Notes under the pieces: model-generated
Told to the model about the DNA's origin: nothing
Seen by the model: only the letters and a program-made list of their open reading frames with translations
Database searches by the model: none
In this document: positions 14,289-22,927 of the stretch, in pieces
Numbering within the stretch: the first letter of the stretch is position 1
Layout of the letters: each line of letters begins with the position of its first letter
Source of the DNA: Myxococcales bacterium
GTDB lineage: Bacteria > Myxococcota_A > UBA9042
Reading direction: 5' to 3'
DNA length: 39,021 nucleotides
Assembly (NCBI GenBank): GCA_023954815.1
Contig: JAGSHB010000037.1
Span: forward strand, 1-39,021
Translations under genes and position numbers: made by a program

Positions 14289-16958
14289 ATGCACGACACC
14301 CCCGGGAACTCGAAACCACGCGCGCTAGAGATTGGGCGCACACGCAAAACCTGGAGTGAGTTCAGGCATGCGGGGCGCGGAAAGACGACGCTTCTTGGCA
14401 AGCGCGTGCCGTTCATTGGTCGACGTACGCAGCTCGAAGGCGCGTACGATGCGGTACGGGATGCGTTGAACAAGCGCGAGGTCCGGATCGCCTGGATTCA
14501 TGGGGCGGCAGGTGTCGGCAAGTCGCGGTTGCTCGCTGAGCTTGAGCGCGCCGTGGCTCCGGATCGCCGCGGTGTGGGCTGGATGAAGGTCAACACAGCG
14601 ACCGACGGTCCTCCAACGCTGGTCGGGAAGGTGCTGTTGGAGCTACTCGGTGGCCCTGAAGTGATGAGTGCAGGCTCGCCCTGGCGACACGCGCTCCGCC
14701 AACTCGAGACGTTGGTCGGTGAAAAGCACGCCACCGAGTGCATGAACATCGTCGCGCCACTCGTTGGGCTCCTCCACCCCGATGAAGACGAGGCAGCACG
14801 GTTTCGCGCCCGTGAAGCGCCGGAAGAGGTCGCGATTCAGTTCGCCGGCAGTTTACTGCGGACCCGCGGTCGCGCTGGCCCATTTGTGATTCGCTTGGAC
14901 GCGACGCGTGGTGGCATCGAAGAGGTCGCCAACTTCGCCAAAGGGATGACTGAGGCCCTGTCTGGTATCGCCGCTGCGCTGCTCATCGAAGCTCGCATCC
15001 CGCCGCCGCGTGGGGTTGTGGGCATCGAGATGGCCCTGGAGCCCATCGACAAGGTGGCGTCGACCAAGCTGGTTCAGCACCTGTTGCGGGATCTCGATGG
15101 CGCACCGACTGGCCTCCTGGAGGAGTTGGTTCAGCGCGGCATGGGCAATCCCGAGCGGTTGTTGGATCTGGTGCGCGGCATGGTTGCGGCACGGGATATC
15201 GAAGTTGACGAGGGTATGTGGCGCTGGTGCGGTCACACCGATCAGGGCGGCGCGGCTTTTCTCCCGGACGCGGGCGAGCAAGGTGACGGTCGTCATCTGC
15301 CCGATCGTTTGGCGCGGCTTCCCGCTGAGCTGCGGTCGGTCCTTGAATGCGCGGCTGTCTACGGTCAAGTCTTCTGGTTCGGTGGTGTGCTGAGCGTCCT
15401 ACGCGGGGTGAGCACCGATCCCACCGCAGCGATGACCGACCAAGATCGCAGCAAGCTGAAGCAGTCGCTGATGCATATGCAAGGGATGGAGCTCATCACC
15501 TACGTCGAGCACTCGAAAATGAGTCGGGAGTTGCAGTTTCGCTTTGAGCATCCTGGCGATGCGGCTCGGCTCACGGCAGCGTTGCCAGCGGAGCGTCGTC
15601 GGCGCGTCGCTCGTCTCGCGGGTCAGTGGCTCAATGCCCGGCCGCGGCAAGACCCGGTGGCGGATGCAGCCCGCATCGCGGAACTTTATCAACAAGGCGG
15701 GCGTCTGCGTCTCGCCGCCGAACGTTTCCTTGAAGCCGGCAGCGCTGCGCGCGGTGTGGGCCAAGTTCAGCGTGCTGTGTCGTTGTTTTCAGCGGGGGCG
15801 CAGCTCACGGATACAGATGATGCAGATCTGGGCGCCGACCTGCGCGTTGCCCACGGCGGCGGACTGCTGCGCCTAAGCCGCCACGCAGACGCAGAGCCCG
15901 TATTGCTCGAGGCTTTGCGGCTAGCGCGCTGCTTGGACGATGACGTTCGGTGCGGAATCGCGCAGCTGCGGGTCGCACAGGTCGCACGTGTTTCGGGCCG
16001 ATACGGCATGGCCCTGAAGTTTCTGGAGGGAGCCCTCAAACATCTGCGCGTGGCCGGCGCGCATCGTTGGATTTCCGACGTGATGGATGAGATCGGTCTG
16101 GTGCATCTGGTCCGTGGTGAGCGCGACGCCTATCGCCAAGCGCTGGCGCATTTCCTCAAGGCGCTGGCCTTGCGTCGGCGCGCAGCAGATCGCCGCGTCG
16201 TCGCCCGCAGTCTCTGCCACATCGCGCAGGTTCAACTGGCACGAGGCCACTTCGATGACGCCCAGGACGCCGCCCAAGAAGCGCTGCAAATCGGCGAGCA
16301 GATCGAAGATCGCTGGGGGCGTGCGAAGGCCCTGTTGGTTCTCGGTCAGGTGCACGGCGCTGCTGGCAAAACCCGCGCTGCCCTAGCGGTTTGGAGCCAG
16401 GCGATCGAGTTGGCCCACGAGGTCGGCGATCCCGCTAGACGCGTCCATGGCGTCATCCTTCAGGCCGAGATGCTCATTGCCAGCGGTCGATGGCAGGAGG
16501 GGGCGGCCGTCATGGTCGACTCCTTGGCATTGGCGCGGGAAATCAACGATCCGGTGCTGCTGAGCGGAATTTACAGGGTACAGGCGTCAATTTCGCTGGA
16601 GCGTGATGCGCTTGAGACTGCCGATCTCGACTCACAGCGGGCCGTTGAAGTCGCGCGCGAGTCGGGGGCTCGCGTCCAGGTCGCGTTGGCGCAGCTGGTA
16701 CGGGGCGCCGTTCTCGGTACGCGGGCATTGACAGAAACCGGCGCCAACGTGACTGCCGTGGATCACCAAGCAACCGATGCATTTGAGGACGCGCTCACGA
16801 CGCTCGGCGACATGGGTGATCTGGTTCATCGCCACACAGGGCTGCTTTCGTATGCCAACTTCTTGCAGCAACGGGGCGGCGGTCCTCGATTGGCTGATGT
16901 GGAGCAACGCTTGGCGGCTGTAGAGGCCGATCTGGCCCAGGTGAGCGGCAGGGCCTAG
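14289..16958 (+). CDS. STAND-like AAA ATPase with TPR-type helical repeats
   Basis: An 889-residue cytoplasmic protein. The ATG at 14289 has a GAGG ribosome site; an ATG further upstream would overlap the promoter. After about 40 basic residues comes FIGRRTQLEGAYDAV, the entry of an AAA_16 ATPase, then Walker A GAAGVGKS at residues 72-79. A helical linker and winged-helix-like segment follow (about 330-440). From about residue 440 to the end the sequence consists of TPR-like helix pairs such as ADAEPVLLEALRLARCL and DDAQDAAQEALQIGEQI. This layout is that of the ATPase half of large signalling proteins that usually carry a kinase, cyclase or HTH domain; here no such output domain is visible. 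Its partner and signal are unknown. Confidence 0.85.
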   Translation: MHDTPGNSKPRALEIGRTRKTWSEFRHAGRGKTTLLGKRVPFIGRRTQLEGAYDAVRDALNKREVRIAWIHGAAGVGKSRLLAELERAVAPDRRGVGWMKVNTATDGPPTLVGKVLLELLGGPEVMSAGSPWRHALRQLETLVGEKHATECMNIVAPLVGLLHPDEDEAARFRAREAPEEVAIQFAGSLLRTRGRAGPFVIRLDATRGGIEEVANFAKGMTEALSGIAAALLIEARIPPPRGVVGIEMALEPIDKVASTKLVQHLLRDLDGAPTGLLEELVQRGMGNPERLLDLVRGMVAARDIEVDEGMWRWCGHTDQGGAAFLPDAGEQGDGRHLPDRLARLPAELRSVLECAAVYGQVFWFGGVLSVLRGVSTDPTAAMTDQDRSKLKQSLMHMQGMELITYVEHSKMSRELQFRFEHPGDAARLTAALPAERRRRVARLAGQWLNARPRQDPVADAARIAELYQQGGRLRLAAERFLEAGSAARGVGQVQRAVSLFSAGAQLTDTDDADLGADLRVAHGGGLLRLSRHADAEPVLLEALRLARCLDDDVRCGIAQLRVAQVARVSGRYGMALKFLEGALKHLRVAGAHRWISDVMDEIGLVHLVRGERDAYRQALAHFLKALALRRRAADRRVVARSLCHIAQVQLARGHFDDAQDAAQEALQIGEQIEDRWGRAKALLVLGQVHGAAGKTRAALAVWSQAIELAHEVGDPARRVHGVILQAEMLIASGRWQEGAAVMVDSLALAREINDPVLLSGIYRVQASISLERDALETADLDSQRAVEVARESGARVQVALAQLVRGAVLGTRALTETGANVTAVDHQATDAFEDALTTLGDMGDLVHRHTGLLSYANFLQQRGGGPRLADVEQRLAAVEADLAQVSGRA

Positions 16959-16979
16959 CCCGACATCCCAGCGCAATGG

Positions 16980-18635
16980 CTACCAGTTTAGGGACAGCCG
17001 TGCGCCAGCCTGGCCGAGAGAGACCACCGGCGACACCGACATGTTTGCGAGCCACGAGGGGCTACTCGCTGCCGCGGCGCTAGCGGAATCGGCGGTGAGG
17101 AACATCCACGCTCCGAGGAGCGCGACCGCCCCGCCAACGCCGGACGCGATCACGCCGGCGCGCCAGTTCGATTCGGCACCGTCGAAATCGCGGTCGTACT
17201 TGTAGTGACGCATAGGCAGCTTGTTCGCGGCGTCCGCGATCGCGACGGCGTCCAGCACCAACCATGCCCCCGCCAATCCGGTGACCGCCCCAGCGCCCAT
17301 CAAATAGATCGCGCGGCCTCTCTCGCCGAGCCCATCGTCGCCAAATAGGTAGATACCGCCGGCGATGAGGGATGCGACGCCGATGCCTGCGCTACCGTAT
17401 CCAGCGAACGTGACGTTCGCCGCACTGTCATAGTACGAGTCGTATTGCGAGTGACCTAAACTCAGGCCATTGGCGTAGTTAGCCTGTGACACCCCGTAAA
17501 CGGACGCTCCAACCCCGCCAGCCAAAAGCGCGACGCCAATCCCGGAGTAAATCCACCCCTTCATGGTTCCTGAGATGGCTCCGGCGGACACACCTGCGTC
17601 CGCACCCTCATCGCCTGCAGCCGCATCGTCGGCTTCATCGGCTTCGGGCGGTGGCCCGTCGGGCGCGTCGGGCGCGTCAATCGCCGGCGATACGCCCGCG
17701 CCCGCATCCACCTTTCGCCAGTCTGGCCCTTTTTGTTTTTGGACCTCAGGCGCCTCACCCGATCCACGATAGCGGGGCCGCGAGTTCTTTCTGTCCGGCT
17801 TGCGACGACCCAAACGGTGACGTTCTCCGCGATTAGCCAGCTCCAGCGGGGTCAATTTCCGACGCACATTCGAGGCAGCCCGTCGCGTGTGCCCCTTCGC
17901 AAGCGCGCGTTCCAAGAAGATCTCGATTGTGCGCTTGTCCCCCGGGCGCAGCGTTAAGGTGCGGACCCAGCTGACGTGGCCGGGAGCGCGCACCTCGATC
18001 AGCGACTTGCCCGGCGGTAGTGTGAACGCGCGCTTGTTGGAAAAGCCGAGGAAGTCACGTGCCAGCCAGATCTCCGCATTGACCGGCTTCACAACGAATT
18101 TCACGACCGGTTGGACGGCATAGACCAACTTGATGTCGATCCGGCGCTCTTCACCGGCCTTGGCCGTCATGATCTGTCGGCGGGCGTGGAAGTCCGTCTT
18201 GCGTACATCCAGTTGGTGACTACCGCTCGGTAGCCAGAGGCGAAAGTGGTCGGTCATGGGACGGAAGAGTTGACCGTCGACCCGCAGCTGGGCTCCGGGC
18301 GGTGAGACATGGATCTCAACCACGCCAAACCCGAGGTCACGTAGTGGCCACCGAAGCTTGGCCTCCATCCGGCTCGCTTCATTGCGAATCGCGGCGGTGG
18401 CATCGGGACAGTTGACCGCACGACCAACCCAGTTGATTGCCTTGCCGACCCGGTTCTGTTGCAGGTACTCACGGGCCAACCGCATCGCTAGACGTGCCCT
18501 CGGGCGCTTGTTGAAGGCACGTTCTCCGTGCTTGTCGGCGTGTGCGGGGACTCCAATCAGACTCGTCGCCAGGATCACGACCACCATCAGACGAAGCGCG
18601 GTCGTGAGTGGGGCAGGGCCGATGGGAGGGTACAT
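16980..18635 (-). CDS. PEGA-domain membrane protein
   Basis: A 551-residue protein. The start at 18635 has an AAGG site and gives a signal peptide ending VPAHA; the frame upstream of it runs into the promoter. A helical segment (about 35-100) is followed by two or three PEGA-type domains, recognisable by VVEIHVSPPGAQLRVDGQ, LPSGSHQLDVRK, VVKPVNAEIWLA and LPPGKSLIEVRAPG. Then comes a basic linker and an Asp/Ala/Pro-rich disordered stretch (about 300-370). The C-terminal third has four Gly/Ala-rich hydrophobic segments that could span the membrane, for example GIGVALLAGGVGASVYGVS. PEGA proteins bind cell-wall or surface partners in Myxococcota (family knowledge). No catalytic motif is seen. It is convergent with the ATPase gene, 21 nt apart. 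Confidence 0.82.
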   Translation of the reverse strand: MYPPIGPAPLTTALRLMVVVILATSLIGVPAHADKHGERAFNKRPRARLAMRLAREYLQQNRVGKAINWVGRAVNCPDATAAIRNEASRMEAKLRWPLRDLGFGVVEIHVSPPGAQLRVDGQLFRPMTDHFRLWLPSGSHQLDVRKTDFHARRQIMTAKAGEERRIDIKLVYAVQPVVKFVVKPVNAEIWLARDFLGFSNKRAFTLPPGKSLIEVRAPGHVSWVRTLTLRPGDKRTIEIFLERALAKGHTRRAASNVRRKLTPLELANRGERHRLGRRKPDRKNSRPRYRGSGEAPEVQKQKGPDWRKVDAGAGVSPAIDAPDAPDGPPPEADEADDAAAGDEGADAGVSAGAISGTMKGWIYSGIGVALLAGGVGASVYGVSQANYANGLSLGHSQYDSYYDSAANVTFAGYGSAGIGVASLIAGGIYLFGDDGLGERGRAIYLMGAGAVTGLAGAWLVLDAVAIADAANKLPMRHYKYDRDFDGAESNWRAGVIASGVGGAVALLGAWMFLTADSASAAAASSPSWLANMSVSPVVSLGQAGARLSLNW

Positions 18636-18662
18636 GAGCAACCTTGGTATACTGGAGCGGAA

Positions 18663-18692
18663 AATATAGCAGCGGAGCCGACCTGGAGCCAA
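18663..18692 (-). promoter_or_regulatory. Sigma-70-type promoter of the PEGA gene
   Basis: On the minus strand TTGGCT (18687-18692) and TATATT (18663-18668) are separated by 18 bp. The -10 matches five of six consensus bases and the -35 four. It lies about 30 nt upstream of the PEGA start codon, giving a leader of roughly 20 nt. Confidence 0.5.
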
Positions 18693-18817
18693 GCGCCTAT
18701 CGGACTTTCATTTGGCTCGTTAGGATGCGTCACTCAGCTATTTTGCCGAGTTTTCGAGGGTTGCGGCCGACGATGATCGTTCAATTGACGCGCACGCTAT
18801 CGACCCAACGGAGCGCA

Positions 18818-21307
18818 ATGAAGCATTCACCTTCGACGCATGTCATGCCCACTGGCCGGATACTGAATTGCGTGAGGTGGCTCGTTCTCCTGATCGTCAT
18901 GCTGTCACTGGCTGCATGTAGCCGGCGGCCATCGACGCGTCCGGCCCCTCGGGTGACGCCGTCGTCCGAGGGGCAGCCTGCGCCTGTGGTCAAAAAGGAG
19001 GCTGTGGTGGCGGCTACTAGGCTCGATCGGCATCCGTCTTCTGTGCTTTGGTCAGATGACCTGCACGCCAAGGTTGCTGCGGAAAAAGCGAAACTCACCT
19101 CGAAATACCGCCCGCGGACACGACATTTTGACGGCAAGGAGCACAAGTCCAGCGGTCGGCACGCTGACCCTGTCGCGCCTGCGGGGGCGAAGCCGAACTT
19201 CACCAATCGTCTGTTGCTTGAAGCGAGCCCTTACCTGCGCCAACACGCCCACAATCCGGTCGATTGGCGGCCATGGGGCCCGGCAGCCTTCGCTGAGGCA
19301 CGCAAGCTGGGCAGGCCCATCTTCCTGAGCATCGGCTACGCGACCTGCCACTGGTGCCACGTGATGGAGCACGAGAGTTTTGAGGATTTGGAGATCGCAG
19401 CGCTGCTCAACAGCCGGTACGTGCCGATCAAGGTCGATCGGGAAGAGCGCCCGGATGTGGATGCCATCTATATGGCGGCGGTTCACGCGCTTCATGGCCG
19501 CGGTGGATGGCCGATGAGCGTCTGGATTGCGCCGGGCAAAGGTGGGGCAGGGCGTGAGCTCTTGGGCGTGCCCTACTTTGCGGGCACCTACTTCCCGCCG
19601 CGGGCAGGATCGCGCGGTAGTCGCCAGGGTTTTCAAGGGCTACTTCTCGAGTTGTCCGATCGTCATGCGCGTTCTCCCGACAAGGTCGTGGCGAAGGGCG
19701 AAATCGTCGCACGGCGGATTCGGGCCAATCTCTCAGCTCGTCACGGCGGCGGGACCGTTGGGCCGCAGGTCGTCGATCGCCTCGTGGCTCAGGTCGCAGC
19801 CGGGTTCGATGGGGTCCATGGCGGGCGACGTGGACGGCCGAAATTTCCGTCCAACACGCCCTACGGCATGCTGCTGCGACACTACTTGCGAACCGGCAAC
19901 AACCCGAGTTTGCACATGGCGAGTCACACGCTCAAACAGATGGCGCGCGGCGGGATTTATGACCACGTCGCCGGTGGGTTTTCCCGCTACAGCACCGACA
20001 CCCGTTGGCTCGTGCCGCATTTTGAGAAGATGCTCTACGACCAAGCGCTCATCATGCGTGGGCTCGTCGAGGCCCACGTCGCCTCGCCTGATCCCGAGTT
20101 GGTGCGGACGATCAGCGAGACCGCGCTGTATGTGATGCGGGATATGCGACATCCGGGCGGTGCATTTTACTCAGCGACCGACGCGGACAGTGAGGGAGAG
20201 GAGGGGCTGTATTTTCTGTGGACGCCAGCCCAGCTCAAGACCGTCTTAGGGGACGCCGACGGAAAGCTGATCGCCAGCGTCTATGGCGTAACTCCGGGCG
20301 GAAACTTCGAAGGCCGCTCGATTTTGAACCTCAGTCGCAGCCTTGAATCTGAGGCGAGGTCCCGCAAACAACCGCTGCCGGCCTTCACCCACCGCATCCG
20401 CAAGGCGCTGGACAAACTCGATGTGGTTCGTCGCAAGCGCATCCCGCCGCTGCTCGATGACAAGATCATCACCGCTTGGAATGGGCTCATGGTCGGCTCA
20501 CTGGCCCACGCCGGTTTTTATCTCGGTGAGCCGACATGGATTGGCGCTGCGGCGGAAGCGGCATCTTGGCTGCTCGATCACATGAAGTCGGCTGATGGAC
20601 GGTTGTTCCGGATCGCGCGTGGATCAGGGAAAGCCCGGATCGACGGGGTTTTGGACGACTACGCCTACTTCATCTCGGGTCTGCTCGATCTGTACGAAGC
20701 GACTGGCAAGGCCCGCTGGCTGAGCGCTGCGCTGTCGCTCCAAAAGACGCAGGATCGCTACTTTCTCGACGCGCGCCACGGCGCCTACTTTGCGACGGCC
20801 CAGAGCGCCGCGCCGCTATTGGCACGGGAAAAACCGGACTACGACGGCGCACGGCCGAGTGGCAACTCCATCGCGGCGATGAACCTTGTCCGCCTTGGCG
20901 CGCTGACGGGTGATCGCGCCTGGACGACACGGGCGCGCATGACCATCACTGCATTTGCCGGGCGCCTGCAACGCGCGCCGCGAGCCATGAGCGAAGCCCT
21001 GATGGCGGTTGAGGCGCTCGGCTGGCCCATGCGCGAGGTCGTGTTGGTGCGGCCCAAAGGCGGGGACTTGGGGCCGATGCGCCGTATTCTTCGCACGACT
21101 TGGCAGCCCCATCGTGTGCTGATCACGATGGAGGAGGGCAGTGCTGAGTTGGCGGAACTGGCGAAACTCACTCCGCTGGTGCGCGCCAAGGTCGCACGGG
21201 GCGGAAAAGTCACGGCTTACGTGTGCGTCGAAGGATCATGCAAGCTGCCCACCACCGATCCCGGCGTGCTCAAGAAGCAACTCTTGGAGCCAATGGACCC
21301 CCGGTAG
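18818..21307 (+). CDS. DUF255/YyaL-family thioredoxin-like protein, lipoprotein form
   Basis: An 829-residue protein. The ATG at 18818 has GGAG eight nt upstream and opens a lipoprotein signal ending SLAAC (Cys34); longer in-frame starts have no ribosome site. After a Pro/Ser/Lys linker the DUF255 domain starts at [21 protein letters not shown], with the thioredoxin-like site [12 protein letters not shown] near residues 176-187 and the GGWPMSVW motif. A long helical-barrel part follows ([47 protein letters not shown]), typical of the YyaL/SPATA20 family. The family is normally described as cytoplasmic; the lipoprotein signal places this one outside the inner membrane. The reaction is not known. 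All family motifs look intact. Confidence 0.9.
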   Translation: MKHSPSTHVMPTGRILNCVRWLVLLIVMLSLAACSRRPSTRPAPRVTPSSEGQPAPVVKKEAVVAATRLDRHPSSVLWSDDLHAKVAAEKAKLTSKYRPRTRHFDGKEHKSSGRHADPVAPAGAKPNFTNRLLLEASPYLRQHAHNPVDWRPWGPAAFAEARKLGRPIFLSIGYATCHWCHVMEHESFEDLEIAALLNSRYVPIKVDREERPDVDAIYMAAVHALHGRGGWPMSVWIAPGKGGAGRELLGVPYFAGTYFPPRAGSRGSRQGFQGLLLELSDRHARSPDKVVAKGEIVARRIRANLSARHGGGTVGPQVVDRLVAQVAAGFDGVHGGRRGRPKFPSNTPYGMLLRHYLRTGNNPSLHMASHTLKQMARGGIYDHVAGGFSRYSTDTRWLVPHFEKMLYDQALIMRGLVEAHVASPDPELVRTISETALYVMRDMRHPGGAFYSATDADSEGEEGLYFLWTPAQLKTVLGDADGKLIASVYGVTPGGNFEGRSILNLSRSLESEARSRKQPLPAFTHRIRKALDKLDVVRRKRIPPLLDDKIITAWNGLMVGSLAHAGFYLGEPTWIGAAAEAASWLLDHMKSADGRLFRIARGSGKARIDGVLDDYAYFISGLLDLYEATGKARWLSAALSLQKTQDRYFLDARHGAYFATAQSAAPLLAREKPDYDGARPSGNSIAAMNLVRLGALTGDRAWTTRARMTITAFAGRLQRAPRAMSEALMAVEALGWPMREVVLVRPKGGDLGPMRRILRTTWQPHRVLITMEEGSAELAELAKLTPLVRAKVARGGKVTAYVCVEGSCKLPTTDPGVLKKQLLEPMDPR

Positions 21308-21342
21308 TCGGGATCGCAGCGACGGCCCCTTTCTTGCGCGGT

Positions 21343-21585
21343 CTACTTAGCGACTTTCGCGCGTGCGTCTTCGTCCCGACGCTCGTTGTGGAGCCGATCA
21401 GCCTTGTCCTGCATAGAGGCAAGCTTTCGGTATAACTGGCTAAAGTGTGGGTTCTCAATGAACTTCAACAGGTGATTCCGCCCCCGAAATTCCGAGGTCG
21501 TCGCGGTGTCGATGATCTCTTTGAGAATGCGAATTTCGTTGCGAGTGAAGGAGTTACTCACCCGGATGACGGACTGCTTGGTCAT
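21343..21585 (-). CDS. Small conserved-looking protein of unknown function
   Basis: An 80-residue protein beginning MTKQSVIRVSNSF from the ATG at 21585; an ATG 14 codons upstream has no ribosome site. It is charged and mostly helical: a TRNEIRILKEIIDTA helix, then a central FRGRNHLLKFIENPHFSQLYRKL segment, and a Lys/Arg/Asp-rich tail. No Cys, signal or membrane segment is present, so it is probably cytoplasmic. Its G+C content is lower than that of its neighbours, which could mean transfer or a poorly conserved gene. It is convergent with the DUF255 gene. I do not recognise a family. Confidence 0.55.
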   Translation of the reverse strand: MTKQSVIRVSNSFTRNEIRILKEIIDTATTSEFRGRNHLLKFIENPHFSQLYRKLASMQDKADRLHNERRDEDARAKVAK

Positions 21586-21724
21586 GCTGCGCTCACTGTA
21601 GTTCAAAAGATTGGGACGGCCATGCAATGGTCGCAGCGCAAGTCAGGCGCGCCATTCAAGCGAGCATGGATCAAAGTAAGGGCGCTTGCCAAGTGAGCAG
21701 TCAAACGTGCCGTCATGCCGCGCG

Positions 21725-21753
21725 TTGTCACACTTTCGCAGCCTCTGTAGCCT
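21725..21753 (+). promoter_or_regulatory. Possible promoter of the catabolic operon
   Basis: TTGTCA (21725-21730), matching five of six -35 bases, is followed after 17 bp by TAGCCT (21748-21753), which matches only three -10 bases. It is about 85 nt upstream of the threonine aldolase start. A weak prediction, possibly activator-dependent. Confidence 0.3.
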
Positions 21754-21838
21754 CGCAGCGATCGACGCTGACTCACGTTCGCACGGATTCTTGAGCCACT
21801 GTCGGTGAGGATGCCGCAAGAGTTTGGAGTCCATTTCG

Positions 21839-22927
21839 ATGTTGGTCGATCTACGCAGCGACACAGTCACCCGCCCCAGCGCCGCAATGCGACAGGCCAT
21901 GGCCACCGCAGACGTCGGCGACGATGGGTTTCGTGATGACCCGACGCTCATTCGGCTAGAGACAACAGTGGCGGCGCTGCTGGGGAAGGAGGCCGCCCTA
22001 TTTGTGCCGTCGGGCACCATGGCCAACCAGATCGCGATTCGTTTGCAGACGCAGCCAGGCGATGAAGTCCTCTGTCACCAAGCGAGTCACATCTTTGACC
22101 ATGAATGCGGCGGCGCGGCGGCGATCAGCGGTGTCACCCTGCGACCACTCGACAGCGCAGACGGGACCCTGCCGCCGGCCAGTGTGCGGCGTCACCTGCA
22201 CGTCGGGGAAGATGGCAGGACGGCGCCGACAACCCTCCTGTGCCTCGAAAATACCCACAATGACCGCGGCGGCCGCGTTCTGCCTCCCGGCCATGGCGAC
22301 GAACTTGCGGCCTTGGTTCGACCAGCGGGCGTGTCCTTGCACCTCGACGGCGCCCGGCTCTTCAACGCACAGGTGGCCTCAGACATACCGGTTTCCACCC
22401 TCGCAGCCCCCTTCAACACCGTCAGCGTTTGCATGAGCAAGGGGTTGGGCGCACCGGTTGGAAGCCTGTTGGTGGGAGCTCGTGAGCACTGCGAACGCGG
22501 TCGGCGGATCAGGCGCTATCTCGGCGGTTTGATGCGGCAGGCCGGCGTTTTGGCTGCAGCCGCGCTACACGGACTCGAGCACAACATCGCTCGTCTGGCC
22601 CACGACCACGAGCGCGCGGCCCTACTCGGTCGCAGCTTGGCGGCGATGCCCCATGTCACCGTCGTGACGCCACAGACCAACCTCGTCTATTTCGCCCTTC
22701 AGTCCAGTCATCCCCTGCGTCAAACTGGCGCCGCGACGGAACTTACGGCTGATCTCGCAGCCAACGGTGTCCGTATTACCGGAGATGGCATACAGTTTCG
22801 GGCGGTCACTCATCTCGACGTCGACGACGCTGGTTTACAGCACGCGATTGCGGTGATCGCCCGCACGCTCAATCCTGCGATCCAGATCGCAGTGCCAGAA
22901 CCCTCAGGAGCATCCCATGGAGTTTGA
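21839..22927 (+). CDS. ltaE: Low-specificity L-threonine aldolase
   Basis: A 362-residue PLP enzyme that cleaves threonine or allo-threonine to glycine and acetaldehyde (family knowledge). The start at 21839 has GGAG nine nt upstream; the TTG five codons earlier is less likely. Family motifs are clear: VDLRSDTVTRPSAAMRQAM at the N-terminus, ADVGDDGFRDDPT, LFVPSGTMANQ, HIFDHECGG, LENTHNDRGG, HLDGARLFNA and the PLP lysine in MSKGLGAPVGS (Lys201). It overlaps the start of the molybdenum hydroxylase gene by 11 nt, so the two are translated together. Glycine and acetaldehyde could be linked to the hydroxylase chemistry, but no direct pathway is evident. Confidence 0.93.
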   Translation: MLVDLRSDTVTRPSAAMRQAMATADVGDDGFRDDPTLIRLETTVAALLGKEAALFVPSGTMANQIAIRLQTQPGDEVLCHQASHIFDHECGGAAAISGVTLRPLDSADGTLPPASVRRHLHVGEDGRTAPTTLLCLENTHNDRGGRVLPPGHGDELAALVRPAGVSLHLDGARLFNAQVASDIPVSTLAAPFNTVSVCMSKGLGAPVGSLLVGAREHCERGRRIRRYLGGLMRQAGVLAAAALHGLEHNIARLAHDHERAALLGRSLAAMPHVTVVTPQTNLVYFALQSSHPLRQTGAATELTADLAANGVRITGDGIQFRAVTHLDVDDAGLQHAIAVIARTLNPAIQIAVPEPSGASHGV

